A stretch of 64,000 nt of DNA from the NCBI GenBank assembly GCA_946807835.1, contig OX327710.1, forward strand, positions 12,016,501-12,080,500. The letters are read 5' to 3'. Below, in pieces: positions 1 through 11,515 of this stretch. Origin of the DNA: Ailanthus altissimus (taxonomy: Eukaryota > Streptophyta > Magnoliopsida > Sapindales > Simaroubaceae). A model generated the notes under the pieces. That model made no database searches. It was not told where the DNA came from and saw only the letters and a program-made list of their open reading frames with translations. Both the position numbers and the translations under genes were made by a program. Within the stretch, counting starts at the first letter, position 1. Each line of letters starts with the position of its first letter.

Positions 1-493
1 TTCTAAGTCAGCAATTCCCCAAGCCAATGGAAAAATATGATTGTTTCCATCTTTACAAACAGCCACAAACATTGTACCAAGATAGGAACCTTTCAAAAAT
101 GTTTCATCCACTGCAATCACCGATTGGATTGATGAATTAAAACCTATGATGCAGGGTCCTAACGCTATAAAGAAATACTTAAAGTGATTATCAGCGTCAG
201 TTTCTACATGAGTAACTGTACCCAGGTTATTTTGTTGCAACACATAGCTGTATGTAGGAAGCAATTTGAATGAATCCTCTGGAGCACCTCTTATCAATCT
301 TAATGCACGCTCTCTAGTGTGCGAAGATGTAATATACGTTATCTGAACACCGAATTGTTCACGTATGTTTGCTTGAATGTCTTATGGCCTATAGTTTTTA
401 TTGACCGATGTAAACTTATTTTTTTATTATTTTAGCAATAATTTGGCTATTAGCTTGCTAGTGACCATCTCGTAATTGACTCAAAATACAGGT
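1..493 (-). pseudogene. MULE (Mutator-like) transposase, core domain relic
   Basis: Read on the minus strand, positions 120 to 1 give an unbroken stretch with the MULE transposase core motif AVDETFLKGSYLGTMFVAV, followed by DGNNHIFPLAWGIAD. The Asp of VDET is the expected first catalytic acidic residue of this DDE family. Positions 121-410 carry the region just upstream of the core (similar to the usual PEDSF...LP and TDSDN blocks) with frame breaks. The reading continues off the left edge of the window, so the C-terminal part is not seen. At 493 it is cut by a solo LTR and resumes at 3142. Family assignment is from motif recognition. The gene is broken and not expected to be active. Confidence 0.8.
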
Positions 494-3141
494 TGTCACG
501 CCCCAGACCCAAAAGATCTGACACACGACATCACTTACATTCATTCAATAATATTTAAACATTAATTTCAGTTTCTTTCAGAATTATAACAATTGAATTA
601 TGACTGGGACAATTAGTAAACCGGAGATACGCAGAGTTTTCTCAGAGATTAACACTCTACTACGTCACCAGTAGCAACTTTGTTACCAGAAGCCCAGAAT
701 ATATTCATTGCAAATTCTTACTTAAAATCAACCAATAACCACACTTGGTGAAACTTAAACCAAATCCAACTACACACAATAAAATAATACATAAATATTT
801 ATTCAATAGGGACAAATCAAATATCTTATCCCATATATCCCCAAATGAAACACTCAGCAACCTAGCAACTTAGGGAACCCAAGGAATAGCAGACGCCTTG
901 CCAAATCTGCTAAGCACACATGTACCTTATTTACCTGAAATCACCATAAACTATATAATGAGTATAAAACTCAGTAAGTATACTAGTTTTTCATATATCA
1001 AATACAAATACATATATATGATATACTGTGATCAATCAAAATCATAATCTTATCAAATCACATGTCATGTAAGCGCTTACACATTCTTTCAAAATATATA
1101 ATAGGAATACCATCACTCAACTACTATTTAGTAGGCCTTACATATCACATTTCACATAATGAGCTAAATGTCACTCGTAGGTGACATACCGTATGAGAGA
1201 AATAGTACAAGTGAGGTTTTTAAATCACACATATATAATGCTCATGCCCGAAGGTAAAAGCCAAACCCTCACCCTAATAATCAGTGAGTTCTCTCACATG
1301 CACCAATACGCCACCACACGAATGTGATGACTCACTCTTCCTTTAGGTACCAATAGGATCCTCCCTACATACGGAACACATAACATATACCAATCCTGAA
1401 GGAAAGGCCATACATAAAGGCTCCAAAAATCACATAAAATGCATACTAAGTTAACAGTGAGTTCAAGTACCCTCAAAATACAAAATATTTCTCATGGACA
1501 TATTACACTTCAAAAGCTTTCTTTGTTAAACACATCTTATTTTGAAAGCTCACTTTCAAAAACACATATATGTCAATACTCATATTCATAAACATATTTC
1601 TTTCACATTTCATATCAAATACACTTTGACATAATATACACATATTTCTAAGCACATTTAAAATATCATACATAGACAATTACCATGTTTATTGTGATTT
1701 CAGTAAAAGTCTAGTATACTTACATCTTAGCACTTTCGGGCACAAGGCTTAATTCTCCTTAACCTATCAATGGAGATTAATCCTTTCATAAGCCTCACAA
1801 TTCACACAAAATAATTTAAATAGTTTACAAAATTATACTTATTGCACTTATCACATCAAATTGGTCTAATTACTTAGTTTCTCAAAACCTATTATGCTGA
1901 CCACTTACACTTAATAAAATTTTATTATATATCAAATAATATCCAATTACTCCAAAATCAGAATATATCATTCTTAACTCATATATCCTTCTTATGTATG
2001 AATATTATATCATAATTCCTACACAATTTATTCCATAAACACCATCAAATCCAAACTATTATCCTGACAGGATCAAGATATTTACTGAACAGTATTCAAT
2101 CTCTCAATTTTATAAAATTATATACTAACTCAAAAATTATAAAAATATCACCAAAATACTTGACACATATCTCAATCCATGATAAATATTTCATTTCAAA
2201 ATCACTGTCAAAAGTATTTTAAAACTATTTTAGTCTATAGCTTTGAAAATCTGTTAATCAAATACTGCAATGAGCTGATACTCTTTAGAAAATCATAATA
2301 ATTTAATCACATTGTTCTAAATTCTCAATTCTGAGTATATTATATTAGACATATAAGCTTATGATATTTCACAAATTTGTAATTTTTGAAGATCATTCAG
2401 TAGGTCAAAAATTATTTGCCACTGTATCATACTATTCACACATGAAATTTCTAGAATTTCAGGGTCATTTTGGTAAATTCACTAAATATTCATTTTTTGG
2501 AATATTAAATCGATTCAAAGTCTCAGATGATCCTAAACTTAAAAACTAGAATAGAATTACAAAAATTTATAAAATGCCTGGATCAGGAGACTATCAAGTA
2601 GAAATTCTGCAATTCATCAAGATTTATCAAGCTATTTACATAGATCATCATCAATTCTCACAATATCTTACGAAATACACATCAAATTCTCAATTATACA
2701 TATTTTGATAAATCAAAACTTAAAGGAATTAACTTAATTAACACCAATAAATTGAGAAATAATTGTGATATACCTCTTAAAATTTAAATTTCTAATTTCT
2801 TCTTCTATTTCTTCTTCTTCTTCTTCTCTTTCTCTCCCATCTATTTCTCTCTAAAGGGGTAGCTCGACCCAAAAATGAGTAAATTAGGATTTCAAAAGTG
2901 TATTTTTATACTAAGAGGCTAAGTTTTAGTATTTATAAATTTGCTCTAAAAACTTTCAAAGTATTACAATTTGGTCCCTAAAATAAATCTAAAGTCTTGC
3001 AAATAAACTAAATACTAATAGTATGTCCTTAACCTATACAAACACTACTAATAACAATACATAAATCAAGTATCACCCACATACAAATAAAATATGTATA
3101 TAAATACTTATTCTTACCGATTATAGATACTAGTTACTACA
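494..3141 (-). mobile_element. Solo LTR of a gypsy family (family G), copy S1
   Basis: On the minus strand this 2.65 kb stretch starts TGTAGTAACTAG and ends GGGGCGTGACA, i.e. it has the TG...CA ends of an LTR. The same sequence recurs at 16488-24431 (plus, interrupted), 55613-58334 (minus) and in part at 59857-60876 (plus) and 61873-63157 (minus). No internal region or primer site adjoins this copy, so it is a solo LTR. The flanking 5-mers are CAGGT on the left and CAAAT on the right. They differ by two transitions and, if collapsed to one, restore a plausible MULE reading frame. The superfamily is inferred from the 58335 and 61423 copies, which adjoin a chromodomain end and a tRNA-Met-type primer site. 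Confidence 0.85.
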
Positions 3142-3665
3142 CAAATGTGCTCTGTATCTACTCGCCTAATAATAAAAAAAATGTCACCTTTCTTTCGACA
3201 CGGCTCATAATCTCCACTTGCAGCTGTAATCATCGCATTTTAACTCGAAACGATCTTTGGTGGATTCTTAAACTTTAAAGCTCCATTTTTCCTTCAGTGC
3301 AACCATACTTATAGCTTCATGAATTTCATCTTTATTGTTATATAATTTTCCTACAAATACATTACCAATTCCAGTACAAAATATTTTTTTCGATACATTC
3401 AAGTCAAATGGTGGTATTTCAGGCTGAAACTGAAATAGGTTTCCTACCTTAACCCTTTCTTCTCTACCATAATCATCATCATCATCATCATCACCCTCGT
3501 CATCATCATTATCATCATTATCCTCACCATCATCATCACCAGCATCATCATTTACATCCTCATTCTCTTTATAATCATCATCATCATCATTTCTACTATC
3601 ATCATCAACCTCGTAACCTTAATTATTAATCTCATAACATTCCTCATTTCTTCCCTTATTACTGG
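3142..3665 (-). pseudogene. MULE transposase, N-terminal acidic and DNA-binding part
   Basis: Minus-strand reading gives an Asp-rich low-complexity stretch (3475-3620, encoded by repeated GAT codons), then FQFQPEIPPFDLNVS and a segment ending near FELKCDDYSCKWRL. The last motif is the start of the MuDR N-terminal DNA-binding domain of plant MULE transposases. This is the upstream half of the coding relic at 1-493, from which it is separated by solo LTR S1. A second, plus-strand copy of the same acidic region lies at 8650-9060. Several frame breaks are present. Homology with the second copy stops at about 3665, so the first exon is missing or replaced here. Confidence 0.75.
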
Positions 3666-4589
3666 TCGGGATTGGTCGCTGTGGTCTTATAGGGCTGAAG
3701 CTTTGATGTGCATTTTCTTGCCGTTGCGCCTCTCGGCAGTTAAATATTTCATCGTCTCCGCCATCTTACCAACGCCAGCCTTCTCTAATTCTCGACTTCC
3801 CCTCCGTCAGCTTTTCTTGGATCAAACCGCCATTGCATTTTTCAAAGTCGTCCCCCCCGGCGGCCATACAACTTGTCCTGTCTACCATGGATTTCAGTTC
3901 GAGGAAGTTTCTGGTTTGGTTGTTGTCGAATACCGATGGGTCACCATTGAGGTTCTGCTTTTGTTTTATCCCACTGCATCCGAATTGCCTTTACTATACC
4001 TCGACCATCGAGCTTTGCCGCCAGCCATATTTCAGATTCAAAATCTATATATTGCAGTTGTGGCTTGACTATTGGTATTTTGGTAGTTTAGGAGTTAGGT
4101 GTAGATTGTATGTAATTTAGTATTGGGATATTTTTGTTAGTTATTTTTATAATAATCATCTTATGTGAGGTTACTTTTCTCTTTATGAGGTAGTTTATTT
4201 TATTGTGAGATTAAATCCATCTTGTGCAAGGGTTAAATCTATCTATTCGTAATAAGGGTAGATATCTCTATTTGGGATAGATTTTGTTTGGAATTTTGGT
4301 GTATCTCCGTTGTTAGAGTAGTAGGTTCGGACGGGTCACAAAAGTCTTATCTTATCACTGTAAAGCGTCTCGGTAATTGTCTGATATATATCAGCAGACC
4401 TACCATATAATATTGTAAGGCTTTTATTATATTACATTTAAATTTCAAAAAAACTAAATAGGTATTGATATTATTAAGGAGGGTGTTTAAAATTATTATT
4501 TTATTTTTTGTTTAAATTGTGGAAGCTCTAGTCTTTAAGTGTTTGACCGAGTCTTTAGGCATAAAATATTTAAGAAATTTTTTTATAAA
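3666..4589. other. Unassigned stretch with one 121-codon open frame
   Basis: Positions 3660-4070 are less AT-rich than their surroundings and carry an open plus-strand frame at 3703-4068. Its product has no motif I recognise, and the minus strand is interrupted. It may be a captured gene fragment belonging to the MULE at 1-3665. From 4070 to 4589 I see only AT-rich sequence. Confidence 0.3.
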
Positions 4590-5985
4590 TGGCCCATAAT
4601 TTAAAGTAATATTCTTTTATAGCCACCACTAAATTACTTAAATTTTATTAGTCAAGAAATGGACAATTGAACAATTATATCTTTAGTCTCTCCGTCAAAC
4701 ATTTGAACTTGTTTTTTTTAAAAATTAAAAATTTTGAAGTTTTTTTCGTGTGTTTATTTTATAAATATATGAATATTGAAGTGTAATATGATAAAGTCAA
4801 AAGAAATAAAATAAATTAAAAAAATAAAATGAATCAAAGTAATAGGATAAATTGATAAAAAACTAAAAAAAATTTCATAAAAGTGTTTGCAGCCTGCGAA
4901 CACTTTTGCGAAGTGAATCACGGAGGAGATTCATGGCCCTCGTGAATCACCTCAGTTCTTTGTTTTTTATTAATTATTTTATTTTTTAGTTTTCTTTTTT
5001 AATTAATTAAATTAAAATTTGTTTTTTAATTATAAATAAATAATATTTTATTTAGTAATAATTTAAATAAATAATAACTAATTAAATAATTTATTAATTA
5101 TTTTCAATAAAATATTATTAAGCAATAAAAAAATTTTTATTTATTTTAAAAAATCTAATTGAATTAATTAAAATAATAATAAAAAGGAAATATAGAGGAA
5201 ACAAAAAATAATAAGAAAACAAAAATAAAAAGAAGTTTTTAAATAAAAGTTCATTTTACAGATTCCAGTTCCCGAGCTGTGTGATACACGACGTGCCTAC
5301 GCAACATGCATGTGTGAGCCATATGGGATGTAGCGTGTATGGAATGCGTCCAAGCATCCTGCGTATGCATGTTATGCAACACGTCATAGGTGACACACTC
5401 AATGAATATCTCGAGAAGCGTTTTCTTTTTATTTTTTAATTAATTTAAATAGATATTTTTTAGATAAAATAAAAATATTTTTTTATTTAATAATATTTTA
5501 TTAAAATAATTAATAAATTATTTAATTAGTTGTTATTGATGTAAATTATTAATAAATAAAAAAATATTTATTTATAATTAAAAATAAAACAATTTAATTC
5601 AATTAATTAAAAAGAAAATAAAAAAGAAAACAAAAAATAAAATAATTAATTAAAACAAAGATGGGGTAATTCGCAACCCTCTGAATTACTTCTGTGAAGC
5701 ATTTCGCAGAAGAGTTTGCGACCTGAACACTTTTGCAAATTTTTTTATAATTTTATTCATGATTTGTTCTATTGCTCTCCAATTCATTTTAATTCTCTTT
5801 TGATTCACTTTATTTTCTCTTATTTTAAAATATTATATTTTAATGTTATATATTTATAAAAATAAATACAAAAAAAAATTTAACCAATGTTTGGTGAACA
5901 GACGATTGTTTATTTTTTGATTAATAAAAATTAACTAATTTATTTTTAGATTAAAAAAATATTACCTGAAAATATGGACAATTTA
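4590..5985. repeat. 1.4 kb foldback inverted repeat (possible MITE or foldback element)
   Basis: The left arm (about 4590-5235) and the right arm (about 5405-5985) are imperfect reverse complements of each other along their length. For example, 4590-4615 pairs with about 5960-5985 (GGCCCATAATTT against GTCCATATTTTC), and the arms share the short GC-rich block that reads TGAATCAC/GTGAATCAC on the left and a matching block at 5665-5735. The centre (5275-5400) is itself partly palindromic and GC-rich, with TGCATGTG and ATGCATGT motifs. There is no coding sequence. I could not identify a clean target duplication, so the class is open. Confidence 0.65.
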
Positions 5986-6569
5986 AAAAAAAAAAATCAC
6001 TTTGTTTATTGGTTAGAGTTGTGATTTGCTTGCTTAATACTTCTGTCATGTAATGCCTATTTATAGGCTACTACTCTTCATTGAATAAAAAAGAGCTTAA
6101 CGTGATTTCCTTCCCTTTCTTCTACTTTATTTTAGTCCTCTACTTTATGTCAGCTAAGAAACATTGGGCCCAATACATCGGATGGTTCAGAATATATAAT
6201 GTTATAATCAAAGCAAAGCGTTCAGGGCGAAGGATCGAGTTGCAAAAGATATGCAATGAATCAAAACATTGATCCTGAATTTGGTTACTAGTAGCCAAAA
6301 TTCAGGATTGATAGTTTTTTTCGGAAATCCTGATGAAAATAACTTAACAAACTCGTTTTGACAAGTCCGTCTTGTATTTACAAGGTTTTGACAATAAGAA
6401 TTATAAAATAAATCCTTAATTGCAAGTGTTTCTCCTTTCTACAACGATTCTAAAATTTCTTTAGAACACTCGTCCGTTAATCTATTTCTGCATTTTTTTC
6501 GAAATATCAGAAATGATTGATGGAGCTACAGCTTCTATGTCCGTGCTATAGGCCACTGGCATCGGTGAG
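5986..6569. other. Unassigned AT-rich DNA with one short hairpin
   Basis: There is no gene that I can support. Positions 6272-6308 form an imperfect hairpin whose arms start ATCCTGAATTT and end AAATTCAGGAT. Confidence 0.3.
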
Positions 6570-6940
6570 ATCATGTTGCTCAAACTCCACCTACAAGTAA
6601 AGATCACGAATAGAATCGTCATCACAATTCTAAGAAAAAGACTAGAGTGTAAGAAAGGGAAGTGCTTAGAACAACTCCCAGGGATTCTTTGGACCTACAG
6701 AAGTATGAAGAAGCAACACTTCCAATGGAAATATTTATTCCTACCCTACAAATAAAGTTTGTAGGGTTGGAATTTAACAACAAAGCTCTTTTCTCCGCCA
6801 AGGACCTTGTCGATGAAGCCTGAGACATCACCAGCATCTATGTCGTAGACTACAAGTGATGAATGAAAAAACAATATGATAAAATAGTGTGGAAAGAGAA
6901 TTGAATAAGAGAGACCTAGTATTACGTGAAGCACAGAAAA
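6570..6940 (+). pseudogene. Tat-type gypsy integrase, C-terminal relic (copy T1)
   Basis: Translation across frames gives, in order, QVKITNRIVI and LRKRLE, then CLEQLPGILWTYR. After a frame change, remnants of the region before the GPY/F domain follow, ending in a VLREA-like piece near 6930. This is the order found at the end of the integrase of Tat/Ogre-type Ty3/gypsy elements (consensus: NG-AE-TNR, then E-LP--LWAYRTT, then GD-VLR). It matches a longer relic at 32807-33665. The open frame is disrupted, and upstream pol is absent. The rest of this Tat copy is probably the repeat at 11068 onward and the antisense ORF at 13282-30664, displaced by inserted DNA at 6945-11067. Confidence 0.65.
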
Positions 6941-6944
6941 TTTT

Positions 6945-8090
6945 GAATTTTTTTTTTGAATTGATTATTAATTTAATATAAATTTTTTTTTATCAAAGTT
7001 AAATATTTTAAATTATATTAATTTAATATACGTGATGTTTATTAATCTAAAATTTTGTTATTATTTAATTTTATTAAATTAATTAAGAACATAAAATTTT
7101 AAATAATTAAAATTTTAATTAATTATAAAAAAATATTATTTATAATAATAACAATAATAATTTATAAAATAATAATATAAATTATAAAAAAAACAACTTG
7201 TTGGACGCGCGCCTAGCAAACACCTAGTTGAATTTTTTTTAATAAATAAATTTTAAAAAATAAAATAAATAGTTATATATTAATTAAATATTATTTATAT
7301 ATAAATTAAATATTTTATTTTATTTAAAAAAATATAAAGCCTTGAGCGCATGCGTTGGGCGCGCACCTAAGGCATGCGCCCAGCAACGCTTTACTTTGGC
7401 TGCATGCATTGGGCGCGCACCTAATGCATGCACTCAAAGTAAATTATTTTATTTTATTTAAATATATAAATCATTACAATTCTAAATATATTTTTTCTTT
7501 TATTTTATCCCTTACAATATCATCTCCTCTCATTTTATTCTCAAACCCACTCGTAAAACCCAAAATCTTAGATTTGTTGCCAATTTTGAAGACTCTTCTT
7601 TCTTGATGCGATGATCCAAAGATTCAAATGAATAGCTGAAGTTAAAAACTAGTAAGTTTTTGTTTGTTTTAATAAATAGTATTATTTATATTTATTGAAA
7701 TAAATGTAATTGATGAAAAGTAACGAATAGATGATTAAACTCGATTATTCCAGATGGTGCGTGACTGCACATATATCTGTTATTACTGTTATTGCTGTAG
7801 TTGTTGCTAACTGCTGACTGGTGCGCGGCTGCTCGTGGCTGCACATGTAGTTGTTGTTGGCCGCCGCTGTGTACGCGCACCAGTCACAACAAAACACTCA
7901 TGAACAAAAGTCATGAGCACCGGTCGCAACAAGGTGCTCATGCGCACCACCGTAATACCACCACCAAATTTATTTATTTATTTTATATATTTAAAATAAA
8001 AATATATTTATATATATAATTAGTTATATATTAAAATTTATTTTTAATTTAATTATATATAATTAAATTAAAATTATGTTGTATTTTTTT
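6945..8090. repeat. AT-rich DNA with GC-rich palindromic islands
   Basis: Long A/T runs are broken by a motif seen three times: GGACGCGCGCCTAG at 7204, GGGCGCGCACCTAA near 7358 and GGGCGCGCACCTAA near 7410. The last two are flanked by TGCATGCG/CATGCGCC-type palindromes. At 7816-7827 and 7874-7885 there is a perfect 12 bp inverted repeat (GACTGGTGCGCG and its complement). Short open frames here are by-products of this composition. It may be the 5' region of the MULE relic that follows. Confidence 0.4.
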
Positions 8091-8096
8091 AGGTGC

Positions 8097-9060
8097 CGTT
8101 GATTATGTCACAAATTTCGACCATTATATGTTTGGGGGAAGATGGGAGAGTTGTAGCGATGGTTTTGAAAGATACATTGGATATCAAAATATGCATATGG
8201 TTGTTGCGAAAAATATTAGATACAAAGCATTATTGAGAAGAATTTGTCATCTTTTAGGAGTTGATCAGATGCATTATAAAGTAACTCTGAAGTTTGAGAT
8301 TCCTTCAATTACTATAAAGTTGAGACCCATTCTACTTGAAAATGACGATGATGCAATATTGTGGTTGAGCTTACAAAATAATATGGCTATATCGCTTTAT
8401 GTAACAGTAGATGCTCGAGGACCTGAAAGTAATGCAGAAGCACCAATGGAGCAAAATGAAGGTTATGCTAAACAATTCCTATCGGCAACTCCTGTGTATA
8501 TTTTAAATTCTCGGAGGATTATCATTATTCACCTTCAATGTTCAACGAACAATGAAGCTACACATATGACTATAGTCAAATATATGAAGATGTTAGCATT
8601 GATCTTGGCTATGATATTGGTGAAGATATTGGATATAATGTAAGTAATACGGGAACAAATGAGGAATGTTATGAGAATGATAATCATGGTTACGAGGTTG
8701 ATGATGATGGTAGAAATGATGATGATGATGATGATTATGAAGAGAATGGGGATGTAAATGATGATGCTGGTGATGATGATAAGGATGATGAGGAGGGTGA
8801 TAATGATGATGATGATGATTATGATGATGATGAGGGTGATAATGACGATGATTATGATGATTATGGTAGAAAAGAAAGGGTTAAGGTAAAAAACCCATTT
8901 CAATTTCAGCCTGAAATACTATTATTTAACTTGAATGTATCGGAAAAAATGTCTAGTACTAGGATTGGTGATGTATTTGTAGGAAAATTATATAACAACA
9001 AAGATGAAATTCATGAAGCTATAAGTATAGTTGCACTGAAGGAAAAATGAATATCAACTA
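8097..9060 (+). pseudogene. MULE transposase N-terminal relic (second copy, M2)
   Basis: An open stretch at 8128-8643 starts MFGGRWES and contains YKALLRRICHLLGVD and LLENDDDAILWLS. These resemble the N-terminal domain that precedes the acidic region in plant MuDR-type transposases. After a frame change, 8650-8880 encodes an Asp-rich tract, followed by FQFQPEI and GDVFVGKLYNNKDEIHEA, which matches the minus-strand copy at 3142-3665. The sequence before 8097 ends TTTTTTAG, which could be a splice acceptor. Coding similarity stops near 9060, before the transposase core, so this copy lacks its catalytic domain. An antisense DUF1985-type relic follows directly. Confidence 0.7.
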
Positions 9061-9064
9061 TAGG

Positions 9065-10800
9065 AGCAAATGGTTGATGGTAAGACTCGCTGGTATGAGC
9101 AAATATCTGAAAGTCAGCAACTATGAATTCGGTGCCCTATAAAACCAAACAATACTAGTTAATGTATTGACTTGATAAACTTTGTACCCAATATAATTTA
9201 GGTTTAAAACGTACCATACTCTACCCTACATCATCGGAGATCTTGACTAGTTTAAGCTGTTGCATCAAGAAAGATATCTGATGCAAGATATTTTCTTCAG
9301 TCTTATCAATCTTGGCCGAAAGCTCTGTGTTACCCTCATTAATCCTAGTAAATATCCATTTTTCAAGATCATCCATCATTTTCTCCAGGATTTGATATTG
9401 TGATGTTGACGTGCCGGACTGAAACTATACATAAGTTATTATAATCAATTTTCACAAGTTAATACTAATCAGTAACATAAGCATCAGATAATTTAAGGGG
9501 AAAAAAAATTAAATTATTATACCATTGATTCAGTCGCTAGTGGGGCTTCAAATTCGTGGAGATACTGCAGATTATCGGTGAATTGGGTGTCTGGAATATC
9601 AACTGTCTCCAACTTATGACTCATTCCCTATTTTTCCAATGGAATGCAAAAGTTTATTGCCTCACGATAGTCCGCAGTCTTCCCATGTTTGCGGGGTACC
9701 AACTTCCTATGAATCTCCAAAGCCTTTATAATATTTTAGATTTATTAATCATTATTAGAAAATATAACACAAATTATAAGGAAGTTATATATATTTTTTT
9801 GTTGAACATAAAAGTATAACCTAACACCATCAAAGAGGACATCTATGACGTTTTCGTATAATGGGGTGCTCGTGCCAGACCAATTTAAATACGAAAAAAA
9901 AAGTCTCGCATCCTGTCGGTAAACAGCTCCCCACACCTCAAGATTGCCTCGTAGATCCACACCTATGATGATAATAAATTAAAAATTACAATGTTAACAA
10001 AATAAATTTTTCTTTATCCATATCTCAAATTTTTTTTTTCTCTATCCTAATATGATTATGAATCAAAAAAGTAAAATTATTTACCAAGAATGCGTGACTA
10101 AATGAGTATAAATTGTATGATTCCTTATCCCCAACGCTCATTTTTTTGACCTTCGCTAACTTTTTAATTGGAGCCGTGCATAAACTATTGTATAGTACAG
10201 TCTATGCAATCATGCCCCAAGGATAGACATTAAACTCATTTAAATTATCTACGAGATGAAATACAAAATATTGTATGATTCTATTTCGATCACGTGGCAT
10301 TATTAATTTATGAATTATATAAAATAGACACATTTTTACTACATCTAATTCATCGTCAAATGTAACGCTCACGAACCACAGATCCAAATCCTTGTAAGTC
10401 AACTCACTTTTACCCGAAAAATATTTATGGCATAGTCTATCACCTAACCCATTTACTATAGGATAATACTCCATCCTCAAACCAGTAATCAAATAAAAAT
10501 CTTAACGAGAGAATCTAATACATTTTCTTACCTATATAGAACCATAATTCTTCATATAAAGTTTTGGTATGTACACGTCTTAATAAAATCTCATGTGCTC
10601 AAATACCTGAGAATGGAATATCGGATACATCCAATAAACCACCAAAATATGTGGTTCTAAATATTTTTACCTGCCTCGAAGTCAATTTGTTTTTTATATT
10701 TCATATAACCCATAACTTCGAGTAAGTATGTATGTTCGCTCGGTAGAAATATTTTTCGGCAATTACGTATTATTTTGTGACATTCTCCTTCCTGAAAAAA
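9065..10800 (-). pseudogene. DUF1985 / ULP-like gene carried by a MULE (Kaonashi-type), relic
   Basis: On the minus strand, 10800-10500 reads FRTTYFGGLLDV and HEILLRRVHT. Positions 10492-10202 then read LITGLRMEYYP-like sequence, LTYKDLDLWF and LVDNLNEFNVYPWG. This is the order of the plant DUF1985 domain (FRKTCFGHLLD, LLLREV, ITGL, then DL..FN.YPWG). Positions 9960-9745 continue with LEVWGAVYRQ and FSYLNWSGTSTP, typical of the stretch after DUF1985 in ULP-like transposon genes. Positions 9420-9220 encode a charged helical segment. A C-terminal Ulp1/C48 peptidase domain was not found. In known Kaonashi MULEs a ULP-like gene lies beside the transposase in the same element. Here the two are antisense neighbours, 8097-9060 and 9065-10800. 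Several frame breaks are present. Confidence 0.65.
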
Positions 10801-11067
10801 TTATTAATATTGACAAAACAATAATCAACATAACATATAACTATTAAATCAAAATTTAATTTAATTAAACTAACAACCTAGACAAAATAAATTTTTATTG
10901 ACATAATTATTAAACAATTTAAATTATTAAATTAAATAATTATAAATAAACATAAACAATATAAATTAATTAAAAAAAATTGGGTATTATTTTTTCGTGA
11001 GACGTGTCGACGTGTGTGTCTACTCGCTGCTGGTGGTGGCGAGTGAACGCACGTGCCACCGCGTAAG
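10801..11067. other. AT-rich DNA ending in a GC-rich patch
   Basis: Positions 10990-11060 are GC-rich (for example GTGTCGACGTGTGTGTCTAC) after a long AT run. This is probably the far end of the MULE-like insertion. No gene is seen. Confidence 0.3.
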
Positions 11068-11515
11068 GCCAAGCCGCTTGTAACCTTCCCTGGGGAAAGT
11101 CGTGGGCTTAGAATTATAAACATCGCCATTCATTGAAAGGGTCATGTGCTATAGGCCACTGAACTTGGAAAGGTTATGGGCTAAAACTTACAAATTTTGT
11201 CTTTTTTTAGAAGGGTCATGTACCATAGGTCACCTGACCTTAAGAAGATTGTTGGCTTAGAACTAAAAATATTGCTTTATGGAAGGATTGGGTGCTATAA
11301 GCCACCTAACTTTGGGAAGGTCATAGGCTTACAGCTACAATGTCGCTTTCATTGGAAGTGTCGTGTGCCATAGGCTACTTAACTTTAGAAAACTCGTATG
11401 CTTTGAACTACAAATACGACATTCTCTTAAAAATGTCGTGTGCCATATGCCACCCAAACTTGGAAAAGTTGTATGCTTAAAATTATAAGAACCACCTACT
11501 TTTAGAAGAATTATA
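11068..11515 (+). repeat. Tandem ~70 bp repeat of Tat-type element T1 (first part)
   Basis: About six diverged units of roughly 70 bp each carry the core GTGCTATAGGCCACCT or a variant, followed by an AACTTGGAAAGG-like and then a GGGCTTAGAACTA-like segment. The same repeat is found at 12645-12860 and, downstream of a Tat-type integrase, at 33770-34365. It does not code for protein in any consistent frame. Confidence 0.75.

Noticed and set aside
1294..1476. A 60-codon open frame found in four LTR copies (also 23522-23704, 56428-56610, 62688-62870)
   Set aside because: It is shared because the LTRs are copies. It has no start context or domain, and the protein changes freely between copies.
8535..8903. 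Ile-rich minus-strand frame
   Set aside because: It is the antisense shadow of the Asp-rich GAT repeat of the MULE relic.
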